Shown: positions 19,052 to 32,044, counted from the stretch's first letter. The stretch: DNA of 64,000 bases from Actinostola sp. cb2023 (GCA_033675265.1 JAUJYZ010000028.1:124001-188000); one strand, 5' to 3'. Translations and numbers: made by a program. The notes: a model not told the origin generated them from the letters alone.

Positions 19052-20543
19052 GTAAGTAGATCTAAGATACCATCTAAGGTGTAAGTAGATCTAAGATACC
19101 ATCTAAGGTGTAAGTAGATCTAAGATACCATCTAAGGTGTAAGTAGATCTAAGATACCATCTAAGGTGTAAGTAGATCTAAGATACCATCTAAGGTGTAA
19201 GTAGATCTAAGATACCATCTAAGGTGTAAGTAGATCTAAGATACCATCTAAGGTGTAAGTAGATCTAAGATACCATCTAAGGTGTAAGTAGATCTAAGAT
19301 ACCATCTAAGGTGTAAGTAGATCTAAGATACCATCTAAGGTGTAAGTAGATCTAAGATACCATCTAAGGTGTAAGTAGATCTAAGATACCATCTAAGGTG
19401 TAAGTAGATCTAAGATACCATCTAAGGTGTAAGTAGATCTAAGATACCATCTAAATAAGGTGTAAGTAGATCTAAGATACCATCTAAGGTGTAAGTAGAT
19501 CTAAGATACCATCTAAGGTGTAAGTAGATCTAAGATACCATCTAAGGTGTAAGTAGATCTAAGATACCATCTAAGGTGTAAGTAGATCTAAGATACCATC
19601 TAAGGTGTAAGTAGATCTAAGATACCATCTAAGGTGTAAGTAGATCTAAGATACCATCTAAGGTGTAAGTAGATCTAAGATACCATCTAAGGTGTAAGTA
19701 GATCTAAGATACCATCTAAGGTGTAAGTAGATCTAAGATACCATCTAAGGTGTAAGTAGATCTAAGATACCATCTAAGGTGTAAGTAGATCTAAGATACC
19801 ATCTAAGGTGTAAGTAGATCTAAGATACCATCTAAGGTGTAAGTAGATCTAAGATACCATCTAAGGTGTAAGTAGATCTAAGATACCATCTAAGGTGTAA
19901 GTAGATCTAAGATACCATCTAAGGTGTAAGTAGATCTAAGATACCATCTAAGGTGTAAGTAGATCTAAGATACCATCTAAGGTGTAAGTAGATCTAAGAT
20001 ACCATCTAAGGTGTAAGTAGATCTAAGATACCATCTAAGGTGTAAGTAGATCTAAGATACCATCTAAGGTGTAAGTAGATCTAAGATACCATCTAAGGTG
20101 TAAGTAGATCTAAGATACCATCTAAGGTGTAAGTAGATCTAAGATACCATCTAAGGTGTAAGTAGATCTAAGATACCATCTAAGGTGTAAGTAGATCTAA
20201 GATACCATCTAAGGTGTAAGTAGATCTAAGATACCATCTAAGGTGTAAGTAGATCTAAGATACCATCTAAGGTGTAAGTAGATCTAAGATACCATCTAAG
20301 GTGTAAGTAGATCTAAGATACCATCTAAGGTGTAAGTAGATCTAAGATACCATCTAAGGTGTAAGTAGATCTAAGATACCATCTAAGGTGTAAGTAGATC
20401 TAAGATACCATCTAAGGTGTAAGTAGATCTAAGATACCATCTAAGGTGTAAGTAGATCTAAGATACCATCTAAGGTGTAAGTAGATCTAAGATACCATCT
20501 AAGGTGTAAGTAGATCTAAGATACCATCTAAGGTGTAAGTAGT
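19038..20543 (+). repeat. 29-bp array, 52 tandem copies of the AIDA exon 5 splice donor
   Basis: The unit spans ATACCATCTAAGGT followed by GTAAGTAGATCTAA. The donor GT falls at 19052 for the first copy and at 20535 for the last. The distance less one 4-bp insertion near 19457 is 51 x 29 bp, giving 52 donors. Units are almost identical, suggesting recent amplification. A partial copy also occurs at 18013-18050. Confidence 0.95.
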
Positions 20544-20760
20544 ATGGCACCTGCCTATCTAGTAGAACTTTTAGAACAATATATACCACCACGTAGCCTT
20601 AGATCAAGTACTACGCTGTTACTAAAGCTAAAGTCGTACGGTTATCGAGCTTTTTCCGTGTGTCCCCCTCAAATTTGGAACGTCTTCCCACTAGAGATCA
20701 AGTGTAGTCAATCAGTGGATGCCTTTTAAAAGGCTCTTAAGGTGATGCGATCGTGCATTC
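20544..20760 (+). pseudogene. LINE (CR1/jockey-like) reverse transcriptase C-terminal tail
   Basis: A 61-codon frame reads APAYLVELLEQYIPPRSLRS...YGYRAFSVCPPQIWN...LEIKCSQSVDAF. This is the conserved post-RT tail of CR1/jockey-type LINEs (Y-x-P-x-R-x-L-R-S, A-x-x-W-N-x-L-P, S-x-x-x-F-K). The stop after DAF interrupts the usual F-K-x-x-L-K end. It begins exactly where the 29-bp array stops. Confidence 0.8.
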
Positions 20761-22240
<1,480 letters not shown>

Positions 22241-22278
22241 AGCGCTTTACAACATTCAATACAATGTTGATTGTTCAT

Positions 22279-22497
22279 TACAGTATGGACACTCGAACCG
22301 TGAACACTTAATTTTTTTCTAACACAATTATATAAATTATCGATTGAGCAAATTGATCAGAAAAATGATTTATTTTAATCACTAAGTGTATTTAAACTCA
22401 ATGCTCCATTTGAGAGGCTATGAGGTAATAGAAAGTTCGAAAAAAAAGTTTGAAAAAAGCTTGAAGTGTTCACGGTTCGAGTGTCCACACTGTAAAC
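22279..22497. mobile_element. TA-flanked MITE between opposite microsatellites
   Basis: CAGTATGGACACTCGAACCG at the left is mirrored by CGGTTCGAGTGTCCACACTG at the right, with TA outside, as for Tc1/mariner-type MITEs. Its size is about 215 bp. Confidence 0.85.
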
Positions 22498-22830
<333 letters not shown>

Positions 22831-23018
22831 TTATATATATATATTGCTTATATTATATCATTCATATTTATTGTTTGTACTTTAATATCATTAGTTAATT
22901 GTTATTGAACAATCCAAGCGATCATTTTAAATTTTGTAAATAAGGATTTTTATCTATTTTTCTATCTCTTATTTGTAATTTGTTTTGAGGAATAAAGTTA
23001 TTATTATTATCTTAATTA

Positions 23019-23135
<117 letters not shown>

Positions 23136-23186
23136 ATATTAAAAACTAGGTATAAATAACTAATTGAAAACATCCTATTTTTGGAC

Positions 23187-23318
23187 ATTTTGGCGATTTC
23201 CTTAAAATTTAGCTCGAAGACCTACCTTCATTTTTTGATTATTTTTTAGCTTTCGTAGATACCTACTCAGGGCAAAAATATCAGGGTAGGTCACCGCGTT
23301 AGATTTTTAGATATTTGT
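23187..23318. repeat. inverted partner of 20797-20917
   Basis: The reverse complement matches 20797-20917 (CTAAAAATCTAA, GGTGACCTA, GGTCTTCGAGCTA), suggesting the terminal repeats of one element. Confidence 0.65.
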
Positions 23319-23331
23319 TGTTGTCGTATAG

Positions 23332-23850
23332 TGATTTATTATTCTCGTATAGTGATTCCTATTCTCGTATAGTGATTCCTATTCTCGTATAGTGATTCCT
23401 ATTCTCGTATAGTGATTCCTATTCTCGTATATTGATTAATTATTCTCGTATAGTGATTCCTATTCTCGTATATTGATTAATTATTCTCGTATAGTGATTC
23501 CTATTCTCGTATTGCTGGTTTGCAATACACGTCACGGCGGCCATCTTGGTTGAACTTCAACAAAAGATTGATCATTAGTGTCTATTGTTTGTTCAACCAA
23601 CATGGCCGCCGTGTCTTTATCTCTTGATTCTCAAGGGATTGATTGAAAACCAAGAATTGTGAGTTATTATTCTCGTATAGTGAGTAATTATTCTCGTATA
23701 GTGATTCCTATTCTCGTATAGTGATTAATTATTCTCGTATAGTGATTCCTATTCTCGTATAGTGATTAATTATTCTCGTATAGTGATTCCTATTCTCGTA
23801 TAGTGATTTATTATTCTCATATAGTGATTGATTCCTATTTCTCAAGGTGT
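23332..23850. repeat. 20-bp minisatellite (TTCTCGTATAGTGATTCCTA)
   Basis: Two blocks (about 23336-23515 and 23665-23835) of 20-21 bp units, alternating CCTA and AATTA linkers. They are separated by a small fold-back insert. Confidence 0.93.
23525..23622. mobile_element. small fold-back inserted in the 20-bp array
   Basis: CACGGCGGCCATCTTGGTTG near 23531 is mirrored by CAACCAACATGGCCGCCGTG near 23594-23613. Similar units resume on both sides. Confidence 0.75.
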
Positions 23851-23955
23851 GATTTGAAACTCAATACACTTTTGTCATGTTTGGCTTGCCATATGTTTTT
23901 ATTATTACTATATAATTCCATAAGATTTCCAATAGTATATATTTATCATTTCTAG

Positions 23956-24008
23956 TGCTACTGCTGATGGTGAATCAACATTTAATAATGAAGAATTCGT
24001 TTTAGCTG
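23956..24008 (+). CDS. AIDA: AIDA exon 6
   Basis: The acceptor is TCATTTCTAG|T and the donor TAGCTG|GTAAGT. It encodes ATADGESTFNNEEFVLA, a short acidic linker between the N-terminal helices and the C2 domain. This region is also acidic and poorly conserved in other AIDA proteins. Entry needs one base (GT+T = Val). Exit is phase 1, and G+GC gives Gly in exon 7. Confidence 0.8.
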
Positions 24009-24324
24009 GTAAGTCTTACATACCTGTTTAAAAACAAGATTATACATAAATGGTAGAATCGTAAAATCTCATTTACTTTGTTGTTGGGAATATGTTACAG
24101 TAATATCTGACCATCTCTTTCAAGAGAGTGTTTTCAATAATAAACACGCCAAATGTTAGGGCAGTACTACGAAATCTTGAAAAGTTATCGTGACTTGAAA
24201 TTACACGGCGAACTTCATTACTACTTACTGTTATGTCGATATTTATCATCAATAAGGACCCGTCCATACGCTTCCGGGTAATTTTGAATCCGCAACATTT
24301 TCGATGCGGATTAAAACAAATTCG

Positions 24325-24815
24325 CGTCCACACGTAGCGTATTCGAATCGTGTTAGCCCGTCCACATGCACGTAGCGTATTCGAATCGTGTTAGCCCGTC
24401 CACATGCACGTAGCGTATTCGAATCGTGTTAGCCAGTCCACAAGCACGTAGCGTATTCGAATCGTGTTAGCCCGTCCACATGCACGTAGCGTATTCGAAT
24501 CGTGTTAGCCCGTCCACAAGCACGTATCGTATTCGAATCGTGTTAGCCCGTCCACATGCACGTAGCGTATTCGAATCGTGTTAGCCCGTCCACATGCACG
24601 TAGCGTATTCGAATCGTGTTAGCCCGTCCACAAGCACGTATCGTATTCGAATCATTATGTTAGCCCGTCCACATGCACGTAGCATATTCGAATCGTGTTA
24701 GCCCGTCCACATGCACGTAGCGTATTCGAATCGTGTTAGCCCGTCCACAAGCACGTATCGTATTCGAATCGTGTTAGCCCGTCCACAAGCACGTATCGTA
24801 TTCGAATCGTGTTAT
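24325..24815. repeat. 38-bp minisatellite (CGTATTCGAATCGTGTTAGC)
   Basis: About 13 copies of a 38-bp unit with CCCGTCCACATGCACGTAG linkers. It resumes at 25361-25415 beyond a LINE insertion. Confidence 0.94.
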
Positions 24816-25360
24816 CAATCAATCAAAGCTTTTATTTTACAACGGAGTCTCTTCAATACAATATGATTGGTCTCCCAGAGAGCCGTATATATAGATATAA
24901 ATAATATTTTACAATAAGTTAAAAAGGTTCTATTTACATATCATATATTATTAATAATAAATTACATGTATTATTAAAGTACAACTTATATACACCTAAT
25001 TTCAAAAACGTTGTCCAATAATAATCAAAAAAGCCAAATAGGATTTCATTAAAAGACAAAAGAAGTGCACTCAAGCTGAACTGTTTCTTTTGTCTTTTTG
25101 AATGAATTCGTATTTGGCTATTTGGACAACGTTTTTGAAATTAGGTGTATAATGAAATATAATATTAATTTTATAAATAACAATACAAATCTACATTATA
25201 AGCTTACTAAATAAATCTTTGTTTTCTAATTGTGCTTTAAAAGTAATTGTGCTATGCTGGACACGTGCCTCAGCAGGGATTTTATTCCAGAGTACAGAAC
25301 CTCTATAGTGGAAGGTACATTTCCCTGCCTTTGATTTAGGTCTAGGGATATGTAAATTTA
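24816..25360 (-). mobile_element. LINE 3' end inserted in the 38-bp array
   Basis: Read on the minus strand it starts in RT tail sequence (IPRPKSKAG, TFHYRGSVLWNKIPAEAR) and ends in a GATTGATTGAT tail at 24816. GTTA occurs on both sides at the junctions with the array. A palindromic MITE (24989-25151) is nested in its 3' region. Confidence 0.8.
24989..25151. mobile_element. palindromic MITE, copy 2, nested in the LINE
   Basis: Same family as 16477-16608 but in the opposite orientation, with matching CACCTAATTTCAAAAACG ends and flanking TA. Confidence 0.9.
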
Positions 25361-25415
25361 GTTAGCCCGTCCACATGCACGTAGCGTATTCGAATCGTGT
25401 TAGCCCGTCCACACG
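25361..25415. repeat. 38-bp minisatellite, remainder
   Basis: One and a half units continue the array at 24325-24815. Confidence 0.9.
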
Positions 25416-25699
25416 ACCCTAGTTGTACACTAGATATGCTCTGAAGTTCATCAGGAGTTATAGTGTCCCATTCAATTAATGTCATATGCCGTCGGAAACT
25501 CTTCTTCCATTTTCTGTGTAAAAGACCGTTAGTGATCAAGGGTAAACAAATCGCCGGCGAAAAGGAATGACGTGAGCATTTTAGATACTTTCATCTAAAA
25601 CGGTGTTTTGACCATTCAGAGCGCGCGTTATATCTCAAATCTAAAACGATATAAAGATCGTATAGCCGCCTATTAATTAGCTGGCGCTACAATCATGTT

Positions 25700-25860
25700 T
25701 GTTTTGTTTGTTTTTCTACGTGTACGTAATCTTCTAACTGAATTTTGTAAAATCCATTCAATCCCTGATGATGGGCCAGGAGCCCGAAAGCTTGGACATT
25801 AAAAAATCCATTTACGTGGAGAAACAGCTTAGAAATAATGATACCCACGTACAACGACAC
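25700..25860 (+). mobile_element. Penelope-like element tail fragment
   Basis: CCCTGATGATGGGCCAGGAG and CCCGAAAGC, followed by a TACGTGGAGAAAC tail, closely match the end of the Penelope-like element at 8609-9373. No coding part remains. Confidence 0.65.
25763..25794 (+). ncRNA. hammerhead-like core, second copy
   Basis: CTGATGA at 25765-25771 and GAAA at 25786-25789 enclose a GGGC/GCCC stem, as at 9305. Confidence 0.45.
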
Positions 25861-26147
25861 TCTTAATTTGATATAAAAATCATGTTTAGTTTCGTTTTTC
25901 AATACGACGTCCAGATTGTTTGTTAGGCCGTGTATACGCACTTAGTGATTTACTGAAGTAAACGAGTTATCAAACCTTGGTAAAAAATTAGAAAACTATT
26001 GTTTGTTGAGCGGTTAACTTTAGTTTTTTGATTTGCATGAAAAGCGCTCAAGTATAAACACGGCATTATTTAGGTTATTGCTTAGAGAAGACATGACTTG
26101 TTTTGTCTCATATGAATCCTATTGTCTTTAACAATTTTCTGTTGTAG

Positions 26148-26279
26148 GCGAGGGAGGCACGCTTTTACCAAGAATCCCATGTGAACAAGGATCTCATCGA
26201 CTGACCATTAAAATAGAGAAAATAGGATTGAAAAATGCAGATTCTTTTATCAACACTTTCTTTAGTGTTCACGTTAAAG
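26148..26279 (+). CDS. AIDA: AIDA exon 7, start of C2 domain
   Basis: The acceptor is TTCTGTTGTAG|G and the donor TTAAAG|GTATGC. It reads GEGGTLLPRIPCEQGSHRL, then TIKIEKIGLKNADSFINTFF and SVHVK. This is the opening of the AIDA-type C2 domain, with the family hallmark G-T-L-L-P-R and L-T-I-K-I-E-K-I-G-L-K-[DN]-A. This C2 type is known to bind membrane phospholipid. Phase 1 is kept at both ends. Confidence 0.96.
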
Positions 26280-26431
26280 GTATGCTGGTAAAATCAATAA
26301 ATTGCACGAGCTTCTAATGCCATTAGAAGTTCGGTCATTTACTTCCAGTTTAGTACAAAATTTGCTCAGTTGTATTTTCAGTACTCTTGGGAGGGTTGTT
26401 GCTAACTGTTTTTAAAATATTAAAATACAGA

Positions 26432-26541
26432 CCAACAGTACTCTTTGGAATGTTGCTAACTGTTACAGACCAAAAGTACTCTTTGGAATGTTACTAACTG
26501 TTACAGGCCAAGAGTACTCTTTGGAATGTTGCTAACTGTTA
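26432..26541. repeat. 38-bp minisatellite, first block
   Basis: Three copies of the AIDA intron 7 unit (CTTTGGAATGTTGCTAACTG...), cut off by an insertion. Confidence 0.9.
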
Positions 26542-26828
26542 CCCCGGGGGGGGGGGGGGGGGGGGGATTTAGGATAGGGGTGTGCCCCCGGGATGTCGAA
26601 ACCCTGACCCTATTTAAGGATGAAAATTTGGAAAATTCATACCCTTTCCAAGGACTTGTAACTGAAATATAGACCCAATTTAAGGAAAACGTTAATACTA
26701 TTCCTTTGGAAATCGCTAATATCAGAAGTACATACGCTGGCTGTTACGCTAAGCGGATTTTATAGTCAAAATAAAAAAAGTGTACCCAAATTAAAGATCG
26801 AATATTTTATTTTATGGTGATTGTTGTT
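26542..26828. other. insertion in the 38-bp array, beginning with a G21 run
   Basis: CCCC followed by 21 G residues (26546-26566) opens about 285 bp of unrelated AT-rich sequence, after which the array resumes. Its origin is unknown; it is probably a mobile-element fragment. Confidence 0.6.
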
Positions 26829-28505
26829 TTTGGAATGTTGCTAACTGTTACAGGCCAACAGTACTCTTTGGAATGTTGCTAACTGTTACAGACCAACAGT
26901 ACTCTTTGGAATGTTGCTAACTGTTACAGACCAACAGTACTCTTTGGAATGTTGCTAACTGTTACAGACCAACAGTACTCTTTGGAATGTTGCTAACTGT
27001 TACAGACCAACAGTACTCTTTGGAATGTTGCTAACTGTTACAGACCAACAGTACTCTTTGGAATGTTGCTAACTGTTACAGACCAACAGTACTCTTTGGA
27101 ATGTTGCTAACTGTTACAGACCAACAGTACTCTTTGGAATGTTGCTAACTGTTACAGACCAACAGTACTCTTTGGAATGTTGCTAGCTGTTACAGACCAA
27201 CAGTACTCTTTGGAATGTTGCTAACTGTTACAGACCAACAGTACTCTTTGGAATGTTGCTAACTGTTACAGACCAACAGTACTCTTTGGAATGTTGCTAA
27301 CTGTTACAGGCCAACAGTACTCTTTGGAATGTTGCTAACTGTTACAGACCAACAGTACTCTTTGGAATGTTGCTAACTGTTACAGACCAACAGTACTCTT
27401 TGGAATGTTGCTAACTGTTACAGACCAACAGTACTCTTTGGAATGTTGCTAACTGTTACAGACCAACAGTACTCTTTGGAATGTTGCTAACTGTTACAGG
27501 CCAACAGTACTCTTTGGAATGTTGCTAACTGTTACAGGCCAACAGTACTCTTTGGAATGTTGCTAACTGTTACAGGCCAACAGTACTCTTTGGAATGTTG
27601 CTAACTGTTACAGACCAACAGTACTCTTTGGAATGTTGCTAACTGTTACAGACCAACAGTACTCTTTGGAATGTTGCTAACTGTTACAGACCAACAGTAC
27701 TCTTTGGAATGTTGCTAACTGTTACAGACCAACAGTACTCTTTGGAATGTTGCTAACTGTTACAGACCAACAGTACTCTTTGGAATGTTGCTAACTGTTA
27801 CAGGCCAACAGTACTCTTTGGAATGTTGCTAACTGTTACAGACCAACAGTACTCTTTGGAATGTTGCTAACTGTTACAGACCAACAGTACTCTTTGGAAT
27901 GTTGCTAACTGTTACAGGCCAACAGTACTCCGGCTTTGGAATGTTGCTAACTGTTACAGACCAACAGTACTCTTTGGAATGTTGCTAACTGTTACAGACC
28001 AACAGTACTCTTTGGAATGTTGCTAACTGTTACAGACCAACAGTACTCTTTGGAATGTTGCTAACTGTTACAGGCCAACAGTACTCTTTGGAATGTTGCT
28101 AACTGTTACAGACCAACAGTACTCTTTGGAATGTTGCTAACTGTTACAGACCAACAGTACTCTTTGGAATGTTGCTAACTGTTACAGACCAACAGTACTC
28201 TTTGGAATGTTGCTAACTGTTACAGACCAACAGTACTCTTTGGAATGTTGCTAACTGTTACAGACCAACAGTACTCTTTGGAATGTTGCTAACTGTTACA
28301 GACCAACAGTACTCTTTGGAATGTTGCTAACTGTTACAGACCAACAGTACTCTTTGGAATGTTGCTAACTGTTACAGACCAACAGTACTCTTTGGAATGT
28401 TGCTAACTGTTACAGACCAACAGTACTCTTTGGAATGTTGCTAACTGTTACAGACCAACAGTACTCTTTGGAATGTTGCTAACTGTTACAGGCCAACTTT
28501 ACTCT
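26829..28505. repeat. 38-bp minisatellite, main block (~44 copies)
   Basis: Near-identical units contain TTTGGAATGTTGCTAACTG and TTACAGACCAACAGTACTC. Main variants are ACAGA versus ACAGG and one 3-bp insertion near 27930. Each unit holds a branch-point-like TGCTAAC followed by TGTTACAG. The array runs to within 20 bp of AIDA exon 8. Confidence 0.96.
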
Positions 28506-28523
28506 GTTATTTCTTTGTTGCAG

Positions 28524-28646
28524 ATAATGATTGTGTCAGTGTAACAATGTCTCAAGATACGCCTGTTTCAAATTGTAAGGACGGCAACTATATAATATTC
28601 GGTGTGGAAGTAGAAATACAAAAGCAGATTGAGAAATTACCGAAAG
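28524..28646 (+). CDS. AIDA: AIDA exon 8, C2 domain
   Basis: The acceptor is TTTCTTTGTTGCAG|A and the donor CGAAAG|GTACTG. It reads NDCVSVTMSQDTPVSNCKDG, then NYIIFGVEVEIQKQIEKLPK. It matches the middle of the AIDA C2 domain (Q-D-T-P-V, then F-x-V-D-[IV]-E-[IL]-Q-K-x-[IV]-E-K-L). Phase 1 at both ends. The 38-bp array ends immediately before the pyrimidine tract. Confidence 0.95.
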
Positions 28647-29056
28647 GTACTGATAATTATTGATAATTGCCTTGCAGGATAATTGTAATTCTCTGAGCTA
28701 TACGGAACATTATGCCCTTATTATGCGGGTTCGAAGCGAGAGATGCCAAATATGAAGGATATGTACCAAACACTATATAAACAAGTAGTTAGTATCATTG
28801 TTTAATAGATATTAGGACAAGATCAAAGAGCTAACCAAAGGCGAGCTCACTTCAATAATAGGTTTACAATAGTATTTATTAAATGCTGAAGATCTCCTTT
28901 ATTCGTGTTTTCTTTGTAGAATGGTTGTAGAGGAGATATCCAGCGGAAGCGTCGGAAGATCTAGCTAAATATATTTTTGCTTTATTTACCGTGATTAAAA
29001 TTAAATTATATTTTGAACATTTCACAACTGCAGTGTATTCAGTTTGAATAATAAAT
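28647..29056. other. AIDA intron 8, unassigned part
   Basis: No repeat or exon recognised. Confidence 0.4.
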
Positions 29057-29216
29057 GGGTTAGAGACTTATAGTTCGTGCTTTACCGGCAAATACACGCA
29101 CTTGCTGGCTGTAGCTAGAATGAACTCGAAATTCTGCTGTATTTGAATTCTCGTTCATTCTACAGCCAGCGCGTGCGTGTATTTGCCGGTAAAGCACTCA
29201 CATCAGTCTCTAACCC
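29057..29216. mobile_element. palindromic MITE (GGGTTAGAGACT ends)
   Basis: GGGTTAGAGACTTATAG and the mirrored CAGTCTCTAACCC bracket a second inverted block, GTGCTTTACCGGCAAATACA, giving a nearly complete 160-bp palindrome. Confidence 0.85.
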
Positions 29217-29292
29217 TTAATTATATAATAGGTATGCAGTGTTATGCAGTGAGGATATATTACTATGAGCTGCGTCGGTGTATTAACGATTA

Positions 29293-30315
29293 CAGTGTGT
29301 TGCCCTAAATACCGGCCGTACCCTAATCCGGCCATTTTAACTTTAAAGCGCTGTGATTTCTCGAATATTTCAAAAAATGACAAACAAGATAATCGTATGA
29401 ATTATTGATGAGGTTAGGTTTATTAACTGCTCAGTTGTAGGATTCCTGACCGCTTTTTAGGCAGGAATTCAAATGTGTTTTGAAAGTAAGTAAAACAATC
29501 GCTTCAGTAATTTTCATATTTTCGTGCATCTTAAGTCATGCGGGCAAAGTCTTTAAACATTTCCTCGTAAGTTATGGAGCGTAAACAGATTATATTTGGC
29601 AGAAATACGACGCTAATCAGTAGCTTTGGACAAAAAGAAAAACAATCATGAACGGCTTAAATAAACGGAAGTTCAGGTCAGGTGAAATTACGTGCTTATT
29701 TTGGTAGGTATGCCTAAATCCGGCCACAAATCACATACAAAACAGAGCGGGATAAGTGGCCGGATTACCTGAAGCCATAGTTATTAACTATGCTGAAACA
29801 GAAGCCCGAGTTTTCCGGGATTCTAACTTTCCGATCGGAAATACACATACAATTTGATTTTCAAAGCGGAATTTCCAGTTTTTCCGGGTAAATGGTAAGC
29901 ACCCCAGATGTCATTGCGGGTGCGGTTCCCAATGAAGTAGAGGGGGGTCTTTTTTCGGTCTTTTTAAAATTTATCTTTACAATCTTTTCATTTAGAATGA
30001 CTTAAAAAGTCCTTTATTATAGCAATGCGGTAAAAAAAATAGTTAAAACGATGGAAGATAATGTAAAACTTACTTAGCAATTCCTGTTTATTTATGGCCG
30101 GAATTTAGGGCAACCTGGCCGAATTTAGGGCATCTACCTCGATCAATATTTTTGAATATAACAAGCTCAATGTTGAAGTGAAACAAATGTCAATTTGTGA
30201 CATGGTAGGTGAAAGAGAAATCTAGCCTTTGACTGATTTTTAGACCGCTACTATTTTCCTAAAGAAAGATACAGCGATTAATGCAAAAAGCGGCCGGATT
30301 TAGGGCAACACACTG
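29293..30315. mobile_element. 1.0-kb Tc1/mariner-like non-autonomous element
   Basis: CAGTGTGTTGCCCTAAAT at the left and its reverse complement at the right are each flanked by TA (29291-29292 and 30316-30317). Degenerate copies of the end motif (CTAATCCGGCC, GCCTAAATCCGGCC) recur inside. No transposase frame. Confidence 0.88.
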
Positions 30316-30527
30316 TATTTCAAATGTTAAGGAAATCTATGACGTTTCGAGTCTTAGCCCTTCGTCGGAGGACGAAGCTTAGACTTACAGTAAGGCTAAG
30401 GCTCATAGATTTCCTTGATCCTTTGAATTCGACATATTTAACGTTTTCTTTGGTAAAACCCGCGTCACATATGTCGAGAGGAGTTCGTAGTTGAACTGAA
30501 TTCTTGATACTGTTATTTGTTTTGCAG

Positions 30528-30645
30528 GAACGGCAATATTTTTCGAGCTTAAGCACTACAAACCCAAAAAGAACATTATCAGCACAAAGTGCTTTGCGTT
30601 CATGGAACAAGACGAACTTAGAAGTGGAGATGCTTGTATAGAACT
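30528..30645 (+). CDS. AIDA: AIDA exon 9, C2 domain
   Basis: The acceptor is TTGTTTTGCAG|G and the donor AGAACT|GTAAGC. It reads TAIFFELKHYKPKKNIISTK, then CFAFMEQDELRSGDACIE. This corresponds to the most conserved AIDA block (A-I-F-F-E-[FL]-K-H-Y-K-P-K-K, S-T-K-C-F-A-F-M-E). Exit is phase 2: CT+T gives Leu in the last exon. Confidence 0.97.
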
Positions 30646-30669
30646 GTAAGCAGACGGTTTTGTTGAATA

Positions 30670-32010
30670 CAGTATGTTGTTCTCATATTGTGAACACTTT
30701 TTGCACTTGATGTTATTTCTCGTCAACATATGGTACGATTATCCTGAACCTTTACTATGAATTAGCTCTACACTTCAGCTAACATGTGATTAAGTTTCGT
30801 TGTATTTATTATTGAACTTTTCTAAATATATTTTATTATATCATGTCCGTTGGTGGTTCTAATGGTGAACAGTTGTTTGTAATTGTGAACACTTTTGGCT
30901 TGCTTTTTAATGGCTTAATACTGTGTATTATTATCGATTTCTACAATGGGCGTCAAAATTAGTTGAAACACTGTACAGTTATCAGCAAAAATCACTATCA
31001 CCACTATGGATGGTGAGATTACCCACTCCTCCCCTCCCCCCACCGCACAATGTTGACCATCAGTTGCGCTCTTTCATGGCCAATGATGTATCTTCAACAT
31101 TGGAGAGAGGGGGAGGGGAGGGGGAGGGGTTTTGGATGCGTATAGTTCATATTTTAAACACAAAATGCAATCCTACACCGATAGCTAGGTTCCAAAATGG
31201 GTAATGTTTCAACAATTTTGACGCTCATTGTAGCCTTGCAATTCGATGTACAAGTTCCAAGTTGTCTTAAAATAATATTTATGTTCGTGTTATTTCGATA
31301 CGAATGCTAGAAAAATTTTAAAACGAAGTTAAGTCAGACAGCAACGCTAAATTACTGACGTGTTTGCATGTTCATTGATGCATGCCGTTCATCACGTTCG
31401 TGTAATTGCTAACAACGCAATGGCGCAAATTTGTATCACAAACGCGGACTTCTTATACATATTTCCTTCTCAATATTTGCTATTGTACCAGTGTAGGTAC
31501 ATTAGCGGCAATTTTACTCTATATCTTAAGAACTACATATGTTATGAAGTGCCAAGTTATGCGTGAGCATATGCGTGTTTACAATTAGATGCACATCGCA
31601 AAAACACGCACAATTTTTCATTCCGATGCTGCTCGTTCATTTTCAACACTTTTTCTAAATATTGTTCTGTAAAGAAAAGTGTTATTATTTACCTTTTAGC
31701 TCATATAAAAACAAACTCAAAACTTTGCGTTTTTAGAAAGAAAATATGCGAACTTTGCCACTGAGAATCTAAAGGCGCGCTTAAAATTCGAATTAGTAAA
31801 CAACAGTCGTCTGCTTACCTTGCCGTCAAAGTTGAAATTTTGCGCGAAAAAAATGTCAGGAAGTCCAAAATAGCACTGAATGATTGAAAATAAATCAACA
31901 TTTGCTCGGGTAAATTATTTTTTGTCGATCTTAACTTTACGGTATAAAAACCGCACTTTTACTGAAAAGTGTTCACAATTAGAACTGTTCACAATTAGAA
32001 CAACATACTG
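30670..32010. mobile_element. 1.34-kb Tc1/mariner-like element
   Basis: CAGTATGTTGTTCTCATA at the left is mirrored at 31966-32010, where the repeat AATTAGAACTGTTCACAATT is partly duplicated. TA flanks both ends (30668-30669 and 32011-32012). Another MITE is nested at 30944-31230. Confidence 0.85.
30944..31230. mobile_element. 287-bp TA-flanked MITE nested in the previous element
   Basis: CAATGGGCGTCAAAATTAGT is mirrored by AATTTTGACGCTCATTG, with TA on both sides. Confidence 0.85.
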
Positions 32011-32044
32011 TACCTCTTTTAAAAATCGATTACATATGAAGCAA

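Noticed and set aside
24325..25415. Possible CRISPR-like array of 38-bp repeats
   Set aside because: Units are directly contiguous with no unique spacers, and the window is eukaryotic. The same applies to the 29-bp, 53-bp and 38-bp arrays elsewhere.
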